From Burkholderiaceae bacterium (GTDB taxonomy: Bacteria > Pseudomonadota > Gammaproteobacteria > Burkholderiales > Burkholderiaceae), in contig JALREG010000019.1 in NCBI GenBank assembly GCA_023253905.1, positions 1 to 26,442 on the forward strand: 26,442 nt of DNA, given 5' to 3'. The notes under the pieces are model-generated. The model did no database searches. It saw nothing but the letters and a program-made list of their open reading frames with translations, and was not told where the DNA came from. Below are positions 1 through 7,763 of this stretch, one piece after another. Every line of letters begins with the position of its first letter. Position 1 is the stretch's first letter. The position numbers and the translations under genes were made by a program.

Positions 1-960
1 GGCGTCAAGCGCATCGCGTGCAGAACCGTGCCGCAGCCGAGCCTGGCTGAGGGCGAACTTCTCGTTCGGGTTCACGCGGCGGGACTGAACCGGGCCGACC
101 TTGCGATGAATGTCGGCCACTTTCGAACGGCGGGTGCTGCGCTGGGCCATGCGATCCCTGGCGTCGAATTTGCCGGTGAAGTGGTCGATATCGGTCGCGG
201 TGTGACCGGGTTTTCCGAAGGCGATCGCGTGATGGCAATGGGCCAGGGCGCCTTCGCAGAATTCGCCAAGATTCATCATCGACTGGTCATGCGTGTGCCC
301 CGCACGATGGCCTGGACGCAGGCCGCCACAGCGCCAGTGGCGCTAATGACCGCCTACGATGCGCTAATCAACCGTGCAGGCCTCAAGTCGGGTGAGTCGG
401 TCCTGGTTCAGGCGGCAAGCTCGGGGGTTGGGATCATTGCTACGCAGATTGCCCGGCTCAAAGGCGCGCACCCGGTCATGGGAACGTCTTCATCGGAGCG
501 CAAGCTTGCCGCGCTGGCCGCTGCATCTCTGGCACCCGACATCAGCATCGACACCAGCAGACAGGATACGGTGGAGGCGGTCATGGCGGCCACGGAAGGT
601 CGTGGGTCCGATGTGATCATCGATATGGTGGGGGGGGCCACGCTGGATGTTCATCTTCGTGCAGCGGCTCTGCGAGGGCGCATCGTCTGCGTCGGCCGGA
701 TGGGGGGCGCGCGGGCGCAGCTTGATTTTGACTTGCTCGCCCTGCGCAGGCTGACCCTCATCGGGGTGACCTTCAGGACACGATCGCTCGACGAAATCGC
801 AGCAATCGCTTCGGCTGCGAGCGCGGAGGTGTTGCCGGATGCGGCAGGAGGCCGGCTGCGCTGGCCCGTTGATAAAGCGTTTTCGCTTGAACAGGCTGCC
901 GAGGCGTATCAGTGCATGCGATCCAACTCGCATTTAGGGAAGCTGGTGATCACGCCATGA
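1..960 (+). CDS. Quinone oxidoreductase-type NAD(P)H-dependent dehydrogenase (MDR superfamily), 5' end cut by window
   Basis: Medium-chain dehydrogenase/reductase of the quinone oxidoreductase branch, expected to reduce quinones or enones with NAD(P)H in the cytosol. The reading frame is open from base 1 and the visible protein starts inside the usual GroES-like domain (GELLVRVHAAGLNRADL), so about 20-25 N-terminal residues are missing; the GTG at 28 is internal, not a start. The AAGLNRADL stretch resembles TP53I3/PIG3-type enzymes. The nucleotide-binding loop is visible as VLVQAASSGVGIIATQIARL, followed by a Rossmann domain with SDVIIDMVGG. I see no structural zinc cysteine cluster, which fits the zinc-free quinone reductases. 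It ends at TGA 958-960. Its tail faces the tail of the dienelactone hydrolase gene, 30 bp away. Substrate unknown. Confidence 0.85.
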   Translation, partial: GVKRIACRTVPQPSLAEGELLVRVHAAGLNRADLAMNVGHFRTAGAALGHAIPGVEFAGEVVDIGRGVTGFSEGDRVMAMGQGAFAEFAKIHHRLVMRVPRTMAWTQAATAPVALMTAYDALINRAGLKSGESVLVQAASSGVGIIATQIARLKGAHPVMGTSSSERKLAALAAASLAPDISIDTSRQDTVEAVMAATEGRGSDVIIDMVGGATLDVHLRAAALRGRIVCVGRMGGARAQLDFDLLALRRLTLIGVTFRTRSLDEIAAIASAASAEVLPDAAGGRLRWPVDKAFSLEQAAEAYQCMRSNSHLGKLVITP

Positions 961-990
961 TGAAAGCGCGCCGCGTCTATTACCCACGTC

Positions 991-1935
991 TCAGACGAGA
1001 TGCCTGCGAAAGTGGGCGAGTGTGCGTTCCCACGACAGCTTGGCCGCGGCCTCATCGTAGCGAGGGGTGGAGTTGTTGTGAAAGCCGTGCTGCGTGCCAG
1101 GATAGACGTGCGACTCGAAACGCACGCTTGCCTGGGTCTTGGCGTGTTCGAAGGCTTCGCGCATCGAGTTGATCCGGGGATCATTGGCGGCATAGTGAAC
1201 CAGAAGGGCCGCGCGGATTCGCGGTACTTCGGCGGTCGGTGCGGCCGGCCCGTAATAGGGCACGCCGGCCTGAAGATCCGCGCCCAACTCCACCGCGAGA
1301 TGGTTGGTTGCCCCGCCCCCCCAGCAGAAGCCGGTGACGCCGAGCTTGCCATTGCAGGAAGCGTGCGCCTTGAGCCAGCGCGCGCCGTTCAGCATATCGG
1401 TGCGAAGCTTGACCTGGTCGAGCTTCGCCTGCAGGTCCCGGCCGTCATCATCATTGCCCGGGTAGCCCCCCGCCGGGAACAGACCATCCGGAGCGAGCGC
1501 GAGGAAGCCTTCGACCGCCAAACGGCGGGCCACGTCTTCGATGTAGGGATTAAGGCCGCGGTTTTCGTGAATGACCAGAACCGCTGGGAAAGGCCCATTG
1601 CCAGAAGGCTGGACCAGATAGCCCCGCATCTGGCCGGAATTGCCGCCGGGCGACGGGTAGTTGACGTAGTTCGCCTTGATCCGGGAGTCCGTGAACGAGA
1701 TCGTCTGTGCCTGGGCATAACGCGGCAGCAACGCCTGAGCCATCGCAAGACCGCCGACTGTGACCGCGGCTGCGAGCGATAAAAAAGTGCGCCGGTCGAT
1801 CCGGCCGTGACAGTACTCGTCATACAGATCGTAGACGCGCTGATCGATCTCGGTCTGGGTCAGCGCGCCGCCCGAGGGGTAGCGATCACTGGCAGTTTCA
1901 TTGTCCGCAAGTATCTGGGAGCGGGATTGGTTCAT
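991..1935 (-). CDS. Dienelactone hydrolase family protein (YghX-like), Tat-type signal
   Basis: Alpha/beta hydrolase of the dienelactone hydrolase (carboxymethylenebutenolidase) family, 314 residues. The Cys-Asp-His triad is visible: C204 in GFCWGG, D252 in YAANDPR, and H283 in GTQHGFH. An early VIHENRGLN motif (about 121-129) is also typical of the family. Residues 48-75 look like a twin-arginine signal (DRRTFLSLAAAV, then a hydrophobic stretch ending near AQAQ). It is preceded by an unusually long, roughly 47-residue N-region, which is known for YghX-type members. The ATG start is supported by a GAGGTG Shine-Dalgarno 4 bases upstream. Dienelactone hydrolases act on ring-cleavage lactones of (chloro)catechols, but many YghX-like members have no known substrate. 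It is transcribed divergently from the MFS gene at 2118. Confidence 0.88.
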   Translation of the reverse strand: MNQSRSQILADNETASDRYPSGGALTQTEIDQRVYDLYDEYCHGRIDRRTFLSLAAAVTVGGLAMAQALLPRYAQAQTISFTDSRIKANYVNYPSPGGNSGQMRGYLVQPSGNGPFPAVLVIHENRGLNPYIEDVARRLAVEGFLALAPDGLFPAGGYPGNDDDGRDLQAKLDQVKLRTDMLNGARWLKAHASCNGKLGVTGFCWGGGATNHLAVELGADLQAGVPYYGPAAPTAEVPRIRAALLVHYAANDPRINSMREAFEHAKTQASVRFESHVYPGTQHGFHNNSTPRYDEAAAKLSWERTLAHFRRHLV

Positions 1936-2117
1936 CGGGCACCTCTACAGGTTTGGAGGGAATCATTGAGACTCTATTCTGGATAGCCTCGACCGCACAA
2001 TCGAGCGGGATAACGGGACCCGATGATTGTGACGGGGCGGCTGGGGGCGACAGATCCGCCGGAACGGAGACCGTATCGATGACCCCACGCGTTGGCGGCG
2101 ACCAGTCATAATCCGGC
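1936..2117. promoter_or_regulatory. Divergent intergenic region between the hydrolase and MFS genes
   Basis: This 182-bp gap separates two divergently oriented genes and should hold both promoters. A weak inverted repeat, CACAATC (1996-2002) and GATTGTG (2025-2031), lies in its centre and could be an operator half-site pair. A -10-like CATAAT occurs at 2107-2112, only a few bases before the annotated MFS start. If it is a real promoter, MFS translation probably begins further in, at ATG 2187. No regulator gene is adjacent. Everything here is inferred from sequence only. Confidence 0.35.
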
Positions 2118-3461
2118 ATGACCTCAACCAAGCCATCTGGAGCGTCTGAAGCGTTGCAACGCGGTGCGGCGCACCGTCGCTACAGCATGCGGGCCGACCC
2201 GTCGTTAATCGACTCGCGCTTTGCCGCCTGGCGGCTGGCCGCTGCGCTGCTCGCTGCCACGTTGGGCAGTGCCCCAATGTATGTACTCCCGGTGGTCTTG
2301 CCCGAAGTTCAGCGTGATTTCGGCATCGGCCGGGGCGACGCTGCGCTCGCCTACACAGTCACGATGATTGGCCTCGGTGCCGGCGGTTACCTCTGCGGGC
2401 GGTGGGCAGACCGATGGGGGATGGCCTGGATACTCGCGCTGGGCGGGGTGGGTACGCTGGCGGGGTTTCTTCTGTCGGCGGTCGCGCCTGGGTTGGTGGT
2501 TTTTGCGCTGGCGCACTGTGTGCTGCTGGGGTTTCTCGGAATGGGCAGTTCCTTTGCTCCGCTGATTGCAGATACCGGGCTGTGGTGGCAACGTCGCCGG
2601 GGGGTCGCGGTGGCCGTGGTCGCGAGTGGAAATTTTCTGGCGGGTACCCTCTGGCCGCCCGTAGTTCAGGCAGGAATCGAAGCCTTCGGCTGGCGAGCAA
2701 CCTTTTCGTCGATGGGTGTTATCTGCGGCCTCGGTATGGTGGGGTTGAGCCTTTGCATGCGGCAACGGCCCCCCGCAATCGCCCACCCTGGCGGACCAGA
2801 TGGTGCGACCGCTGCCGCATCTGGGCTCAGCTCCGATCGTCCATTCGGTTTGTCCGCGCTCGGGGCGCAGTGGCTGCTCTTTTTCGCAGCGGTCTGTTGC
2901 TGCGTGGCCATGGCGATGCCGCAGGTACATATCGTTGCCTATTGCGCCGACTTGGGATTCGGCGCCGCGCGCGGCGCAGAAATGCTGTCGCTGATGCTGG
3001 GGTTTGGGGTCGTCAGTCGGCTTGCTTCGGGTTGGATCTCAGATCAGATTGGCGGGATGCGCACGTTGCTTCTGGGCTCGGCGCTACAGGCTGTGGCCCT
3101 TGCGCTGTTTCTTCCTTTCGACGGCCTGGGTTCGCTCTATGTGATCTCGGCGATGTTTGGATTGTTTCAAGGGGGAATCTTCCCGGCGTACGCGATCATC
3201 GTCCGAGAATATTTCCCGCCCGAACAGGTCGGCGCAAGAACCGGCGGCGTGATGGTGGGCGGTCAGGTCGGGATGGCGTTGGGCGCCTGGCTTTCTGGGC
3301 AGGTATTCGACCTGACGGGTTCATACGATGCAGCGTTTTTCAACGGTATTGCATGGAACCTGGTGAACCTTGCCATTGTGCTGTGGCTGATGTGGCGGAT
3401 TCGACCCGGGCGCCGCGCTGACTCCGCCGTGCAACCGGATCGCCGCCGAGCGGTTGCGTGA
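2118..3461 (+). CDS. MFS transporter, oxalate/formate-antiporter-like (copy 1)
   Basis: Twelve-helix major facilitator, 447 residues, probably moving a small carboxylate across the inner membrane. Motif A between TM2 and TM3 is visible as GGYLCGRWADRWG. Glycine-rich helices and a central polar loop (about residues 220-245) follow the usual 6+6 layout. The pattern best fits the OFA/MCT-like carboxylate branch of MFS. The protein is nearly the same as the transporter at 19964: about four of five aligned residues match by eye from ADPSLIDSR to the C-terminus, except in the central loop. Neither ATG 2118 nor the in-frame ATG 2187 (MRADPSLID) has a clear Shine-Dalgarno, so the start is uncertain. 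The stop overlaps the phosphodiesterase start by 4 bp (GTGA), indicating translational coupling. Substrate unknown. Confidence 0.88.
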   Translation: MTSTKPSGASEALQRGAAHRRYSMRADPSLIDSRFAAWRLAAALLAATLGSAPMYVLPVVLPEVQRDFGIGRGDAALAYTVTMIGLGAGGYLCGRWADRWGMAWILALGGVGTLAGFLLSAVAPGLVVFALAHCVLLGFLGMGSSFAPLIADTGLWWQRRRGVAVAVVASGNFLAGTLWPPVVQAGIEAFGWRATFSSMGVICGLGMVGLSLCMRQRPPAIAHPGGPDGATAAASGLSSDRPFGLSALGAQWLLFFAAVCCCVAMAMPQVHIVAYCADLGFGAARGAEMLSLMLGFGVVSRLASGWISDQIGGMRTLLLGSALQAVALALFLPFDGLGSLYVISAMFGLFQGGIFPAYAIIVREYFPPEQVGARTGGVMVGGQVGMALGAWLSGQVFDLTGSYDAAFFNGIAWNLVNLAIVLWLMWRIRPGRRADSAVQPDRRRAVA

Positions 3462-4351
3462 AGTTGACGGCTGCACCCCCTGAACTGGCCCGCAGGCCCA
3501 ACATGACGCCCGGACTTGCTGATGCGGTGGAGGCTTACCGACAGTTGCGAAGCCGTTGGCCCGACAACTGGCCTGGGCTGGCTGCCGTCATGCGGGGCGT
3601 GGTCACCTGGTTGGATGCGCCGGCGGCGAAGGCTTGTCGCATAGAGATCCCGCGCGTGTTAATCGATTGCGCCGAAGCGGTGGAGTCTTCCGAACGCGCC
3701 CGTGCGCGTCGGGTCGGAGAGCCCGCCTATCACAACCGGCTTCATGTCGCCGACACGCTTGTGAGTATGGCGAGCCTCATCAAGGCAAGGCGAAGTCTTC
3801 TGGGCACCCCCGTCAGAGGCCTCACGCGCTTCGAGACGATCTGCCTGCTTACGATGACAGTCCATGATTTTCATCACCCCGGACGGTGTAACCGTGGACC
3901 GCAGGAAATCGAGCAGATAAGTCTCGCCCGCTTTACGCCACACGCTCGGCGAATCGGTCTGTCGGAGTCGGACTGGGCACTTATCTGTGACCTTGTTCTA
4001 CTGACCGACCCCACGGGGGTGCCGCAGGTTCACGACCGGTGGAGTCGGAGTGGGTTGACAGCCAAGGCGGCAGGCTCGCGTGCGGAGATGGCCGTTATGG
4101 TGACCGAAGCCGACGTACTTGCCAGCGCTCTCGCGTTTCCCGGCATCGAGTTGACGCGGTCGCTCGCGAGGGAATGGCGCAAACCCCATCCCGAGCTGGC
4201 AAGCAGCCTGCTTTCAGAGGAGGGCCGGTTGAGATTCCTCTCGTCGGGTGTTCGGTTTTCCTCTGATGCGGCAGACGCCCTGGGCGTCCGGCGGGTGATT
4301 CGGGAGCAGATCGCTTTAATCCGAAAAGTCCGCAAGGCGAGGAGCGTGTAA
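3458..4351 (+). CDS. Class I-type 3',5'-cyclic nucleotide phosphodiesterase (HD-fold)
   Basis: 297-residue protein with the hallmarks of the class I PDE catalytic domain, the family that includes mammalian PDE1-11. YHNRLHVADT (91-100) matches the YHNxxHxxD signature: H92 would be the general acid and H96 a metal ligand. HDFHHPG (136-142) supplies the metal-binding H136 and D137, and D219 in TEADVLAS is the expected fourth ligand. The predicted reaction is hydrolysis of cAMP or cGMP to the 5'-monophosphate. No signal peptide, membrane segment or GAF/PAS domain is visible, so it is a soluble single-domain enzyme. GTG start 3458 overlaps the upstream MFS stop, so the two are probably made together. 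The next gene, convergent, encodes an adenylate cyclase, which favours cAMP as substrate. The domain is at the small end of the family. Confidence 0.83.
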   Translation: MKLTAAPPELARRPNMTPGLADAVEAYRQLRSRWPDNWPGLAAVMRGVVTWLDAPAAKACRIEIPRVLIDCAEAVESSERARARRVGEPAYHNRLHVADTLVSMASLIKARRSLLGTPVRGLTRFETICLLTMTVHDFHHPGRCNRGPQEIEQISLARFTPHARRIGLSESDWALICDLVLLTDPTGVPQVHDRWSRSGLTAKAAGSRAEMAVMVTEADVLASALAFPGIELTRSLAREWRKPHPELASSLLSEEGRLRFLSSGVRFSSDAADALGVRRVIREQIALIRKVRKARSV

Positions 4352-4408
4352 CCGGCTCGCCGTCATCAGCCCGTTTCCTGTTGGCGGCCGGCCCTGGCGC
4401 GAACCGAC

Positions 4409-6619
4409 CTAAGCCTCGGGCGAGGACCGGGCGAGCTGCTCACATTTGCGGATCATGACCCGGGCAACTGGATCCTCAGTGAGCTCGAGCACTTGCGAAT
4501 AGACGGCGATCGACTCGTTGAACTGTCGGTTTACGAACAGCGTGAAGGCCTTCTCCGACAGCGTGCATATGCGCTGCTGTAATTCGCTTGCCTGTGTCTC
4601 GACACTGCCGTCGCGAGTGCCCAGCACTTCGTAGATGATGAGCTCACCTTTGCGCCCCTTTACGGTGATCTGGTCGATCGGGCGCAGCCACAGCCGCTCG
4701 CCAGCCTCCTTGAACACGGAATGACTCACGCAAATCTGGGTGCCGTACTCCTTGTTGACGCCCTCAAGGCGCGAGGCAATGTTGACCCCATCGCCCATGA
4801 CGGTGTAACTGAGCCGCTCCGCAGAACCAATATTGCCCACCAGCACCGCATCGGAGTGAATACCGATCCTCACGTAGAGTGGCGGCTTACCTTCTGCCGC
4901 GAGCTTTGCGTTGAGGTGCTCCATGCGGCGCTGTGATTTGATGGCCGCGACGCAGGCGTGATAGGCATGACGCTCGTCAAGTAATGGCGCGCCCCAGAAA
5001 GCCATTACAGCGTCGCCAATGAACTTGTCGACCGTGCCATTTTCTTCTTTGATCGCAAGCGTCATCAGTTCAAAGTAGGACGAGACACGGCGCAGCAGAT
5101 CGCGTGACGGCGTGGACTCCGAGAGCGTTGAAAAATCTCTCAGATCGGTAAAGAGGATGGTGAGGTAACGGCTCTCTCCGCCGATTTCGATTGGCTTGCC
5201 TGTGCTCAGCAGGTCATTGACCAGGTCGCGGGGAATGTATGAGGTGAAGGCGGTGATTGTGGCGGCGAGTTTCTTGACCGCGCCGGACAGCGAGGCCAGT
5301 TCGTGAATCCGGCTGTTGATCTGGGTGGGTGACAGTGGCTTGAACTCGATCAGGTTCTGTATCGAGTTCGTGACCTCTTCCAGTGGACGGGCAATTTTTC
5401 TGGCATAGATGTAGATGAGAACAATCTGCGCAAAAATCAGGAACAGACCGAAGTAGAAAATGATCTGGTTGGTTCGGCTGAACTCCCTCGTAAAATCCTC
5501 CATCGGCGTCACCGACAGAATGGTCCAGGCCTTCCCGAATTCCGCGGGCGTGGGCGAAAACACAGCAACGTACTCTTTGCCGTTCTCGGGATGGTGGAAC
5601 ACCAGCAGCGGGTCGTCTTTATCGACCCGCATGGCGATGGCGAGTGCCGGAAGGTTGGTTGATAGCGTAGCCAGGCTGTTAAGCTCGATACGGTTGTTGA
5701 CCTTTCTGAAGTTGTCCTGCGCAATCGAGCTTGCAATCACCGAACCGGATGCGTCGTAGATGACACTAACGGAGCGCTCGCTCACGGACTGACCCGCAAG
5801 AAAGCCGGAAATGGTTTCGAGCGATATGTCGGTGGCGACTACACCTGCCAGTTTTTCACCGGTATAAAAAGGCGCCGCAATCGTGAGTCCGGGGAGCCCG
5901 GTTGTTGAAAAAATGTAGGGGTCGGTCAGAATGACTTTCTTTTTCGCAGCCGCCTCGACATACCAGGGTCGTTTGCGCGGATCGTAGTCGGTGGGCGCGC
6001 TCGACTGCGCCAGACGCCTGCCAGCATCGTCAACAAAGACATAATTTTCGGTTGCCCGCTCTCCGGAAATCGAGCGAAACCCGAAACGCATCTCCTCGGT
6101 GATGGCGGTACCCTGGATTTTGCCGCCGGCGCTTACGCGACGAACCTGGCGAAACGAGCCGTCCTGTAAACCGACGTAGGCTGACTGGCTGGACGGCTGC
6201 GGACTGACCAGTGCCTTGAGGTAGTCCCACGCTCCGTCGGAGCTGAAAAAATGCGGGTGAGCACTACCAAGGGCCGCCGCTGAATTGACCAGGAGGCGCA
6301 TCGGGTTGATGAGATCGCTCACGCTGAGCACAACTTCCAGCTTGAAACGTTCGATCAGGCTTCTGGATGTCGTGGTCGCGGTTCGTTCGTTGAACAGATA
6401 AACGAACATGATTAGCGCGATAAACGCGGGCACCATCAGGACCAGGAAGATCGAAATGATGCTGGGGCTCAGGCGGATTTTTCTCGTGGTGACCAAAGCG
6501 TTGACCCCGGAGGTACGACCGATGAAGCGTGTCTGACCACCGTAAGCCGGTCGTATCCCAGTGTCAAGGCTCGCGTTTCGCGCCTGAAAGGACTTCGCCC
6601 AGGGCGCTGCCCCCGCCAT
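4409..6619 (-). CDS. Membrane class III adenylate cyclase with extracytoplasmic dCACHE sensor
   Basis: Sensor cyclase that makes cAMP from ATP. Numbering from a possible GTG at 6685 (758 residues): TM1 about 74-98; a periplasmic double-CACHE-like domain about 100-400 (YDPRKRPWY, LTDPYIFSTTGLPGLTIAAPF); TM2 about 408-427; a HAMP-like linker; and a cyclase domain about 500-690. Metal-binding aspartates are D514 in FTDLRDF and D558 in FIGDAVMAFWG. K554 and D632 (YTVMGD) are the residues that select adenine, and N635/R639 in VNIASR stabilise the transition state, so the enzyme looks catalytically complete and ATP-specific. The last 60 residues form helices resembling a TPR. I place the start at the first ATG (6619); no start has a good Shine-Dalgarno, and GTG 6685 would leave only 8 bp to the divergent gene. 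CACHE domains usually bind small organic acids or amino acids. Confidence 0.88.
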   Translation of the reverse strand: MAGAAPWAKSFQARNASLDTGIRPAYGGQTRFIGRTSGVNALVTTRKIRLSPSIISIFLVLMVPAFIALIMFVYLFNERTATTTSRSLIERFKLEVVLSVSDLINPMRLLVNSAAALGSAHPHFFSSDGAWDYLKALVSPQPSSQSAYVGLQDGSFRQVRRVSAGGKIQGTAITEEMRFGFRSISGERATENYVFVDDAGRRLAQSSAPTDYDPRKRPWYVEAAAKKKVILTDPYIFSTTGLPGLTIAAPFYTGEKLAGVVATDISLETISGFLAGQSVSERSVSVIYDASGSVIASSIAQDNFRKVNNRIELNSLATLSTNLPALAIAMRVDKDDPLLVFHHPENGKEYVAVFSPTPAEFGKAWTILSVTPMEDFTREFSRTNQIIFYFGLFLIFAQIVLIYIYARKIARPLEEVTNSIQNLIEFKPLSPTQINSRIHELASLSGAVKKLAATITAFTSYIPRDLVNDLLSTGKPIEIGGESRYLTILFTDLRDFSTLSESTPSRDLLRRVSSYFELMTLAIKEENGTVDKFIGDAVMAFWGAPLLDERHAYHACVAAIKSQRRMEHLNAKLAAEGKPPLYVRIGIHSDAVLVGNIGSAERLSYTVMGDGVNIASRLEGVNKEYGTQICVSHSVFKEAGERLWLRPIDQITVKGRKGELIIYEVLGTRDGSVETQASELQQRICTLSEKAFTLFVNRQFNESIAVYSQVLELTEDPVARVMIRKCEQLARSSPEA

Positions 6620-6652
6620 CGACTGGCTGGGGGTGGTCGGTTTAGAGCTGTC

Positions 6653-6658
6653 TATACT
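6653..6658 (+). promoter_or_regulatory. Possible sigma70 -10 box for the DUF6447-GNAT operon
   Basis: TATACT lies about 36 bases before ATG 6694 in the only space available between the divergent cyclase and DUF6447 genes. No TTGACA-like -35 is visible at 16-18 bp. The same bases read on the other strand (ATAGTATAGA) could also serve a cyclase promoter, so a shared bidirectional promoter is possible. Weak evidence. Confidence 0.3.
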
Positions 6659-6693
6659 ATGGGGCCTCAGTTCAAGAGCCTGCACGCGACACC

Positions 6694-6939
6694 ATGCCGA
6701 TCATCAAAATCAACGGCCTTGCCTATGAGCTCGACACCCTGAGCGAAGAAGCCAAGGGTCATCTCCGATATCTGGCATTTGTCGATTCGGAATTGGAGCG
6801 GCTCATGATGCGCGCTGACATGCTGAAGCTCGCGCGCGACGAAGTTGGACGCCGGCTGGATCGGGCGCTGTTGCGGGAGACGGTTGCCGGGCTTTCGCCT
6901 GAAACCGTGCTCAAACCTGCGCCGCCCGCCGAGTCGTGA
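6694..6939 (+). CDS. DUF6447-like small helical protein
   Basis: 81-residue cytosolic protein. The N-terminus (MPIIKINGLAYELDTLSEEA) has the form I remember for DUF6447 proteins: a short beta hairpin 'I-x-I-N-G-x-x-Y-x-L-D-x-L-S', then 'KGHLRYLAFVDSELERL'. Residues 22-65 are a charged, probably coiled-coil helix, followed by a Pro/Ala-rich tail. There is no signal peptide, membrane segment or cysteine. The function of the family is not known to me. Its stop overlaps the GTG start of the GNAT gene (GTGA), so the two are coupled, suggesting the small protein acts with the acyltransferase, for example as adaptor, chaperone or substrate. No clear Shine-Dalgarno precedes ATG 6694. The family name is from memory and would need a profile search. 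Confidence 0.72.
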   Translation: MPIIKINGLAYELDTLSEEAKGHLRYLAFVDSELERLMMRADMLKLARDEVGRRLDRALLRETVAGLSPETVLKPAPPAES

Positions 6940-7754
6940 CGCTTTCCATCACAACCCGCCAGGCGCCAGACCCGATTGAACTCGTTGGCTGGCTCCGCCA
7001 ACTACGTAGCCAGAGGGGACTGAGGGCAGCGCGGGAAGCGCTCACCTCGCTCGTACGACATCATCCCAATCATGCAGCCATCGCAGAACTGTTTGATTGG
7101 CATGATGAAAGCTGGTGGCAGCCGGTTGTATTTGGCGGCGTCACGCTCGAGCGGCAAACGTCGGAGCATTTCGACTTTGCCTGGACAGTCGCCCTCGACC
7201 GAGACTTTTCGTCGAAGCTCAAACAACTACCGGAAGCGTTCACGCCGAAAGACCTGCTCGAGAAGCTGACCGTCGACGAGCAAAGCCTCATTCCTGAGAG
7301 CAACGCCATCCACTGGGTCGTTTACCGAGAGGGTGTCCCGATAGGTCTCGCGATGATTGTGAACATCAACTTCCGACATCGAATCGCAGAGCTGATCATG
7401 GGCATACTGCCAGGGCACGACCGTTCGATGTCAGTGGCAGATGCTTACTGCGCAAGTCTGATGTTCGCTTTTAACTGCCTCGGTATGAACAAGGTGCAAA
7501 GCCGCGTGCTGACCTCAAACCCCCACGCGGCCCGGTTGCAAAGCCGCCTCGGCTTTACAGAGGAGGCGCGCTTGAGACAGGAGCTCTGGGCTGAGTCGGG
7601 TGAACGCTACGAAGACCTGATTGCTTTTTCGATGCTGCGCGAGGAATTTCTGCTTAACTCCACCATCCAAAGGCATGTGCGCCGTCGTCATGACCCGAGG
7701 CTAGACGCGTATCGCGAGTGGCCGCGTCAGCCGCTCAGGCAATTTCAGGCCTGA
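6936..7754 (+). CDS. GNAT-like acyltransferase with N-terminal helical extension (paralog 1)
   Basis: 272 residues. The C-terminal half has the RimJ/RimL-type GNAT layout: WVVYREGVPIGLAM (strands 2-4, about 127-140), AYCASLMFAFNCLGMNKVQSRV (helix, about 170-191), SNPHAARLQSRLGFTEEARLRQ, and YEDLIAFSMLREEF. The usual acetyl-CoA pyrophosphate loop (R/Q-x-x-G-x-G/A) is not visible; the equivalent place reads GILPGHDRSMSVAD, so donor binding may differ. Residues 1-90 form a helical extension that is not part of a standard GNAT. The gene begins with GTG at 6936, overlapping the DUF6447 stop, so it is translationally coupled. A second copy sits at 9230 on the other strand; both share WW-x-x-x-x-FGGV-x-LER, HFDF and NINFR-x-R. 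Substrate unknown; its neighbours are oxygenases and a carbamoyltransferase. Confidence 0.8.
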   Translation: MTLSITTRQAPDPIELVGWLRQLRSQRGLRAAREALTSLVRHHPNHAAIAELFDWHDESWWQPVVFGGVTLERQTSEHFDFAWTVALDRDFSSKLKQLPEAFTPKDLLEKLTVDEQSLIPESNAIHWVVYREGVPIGLAMIVNINFRHRIAELIMGILPGHDRSMSVADAYCASLMFAFNCLGMNKVQSRVLTSNPHAARLQSRLGFTEEARLRQELWAESGERYEDLIAFSMLREEFLLNSTIQRHVRRRHDPRLDAYREWPRQPLRQFQA

Positions 7755-7763
7755 CAGCGCCCA

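Noticed and set aside
1000..1782. Plus-strand frame of 260 codons opposite the dienelactone hydrolase
   Set aside because: It is antisense to a gene with a complete catalytic triad and has no recognisable domain.
2402..3421. Plus-strand frame of 339 codons inside the first MFS gene
   Set aside because: It overlaps the MFS gene entirely in another frame and is Arg/Gly-rich without domain features.
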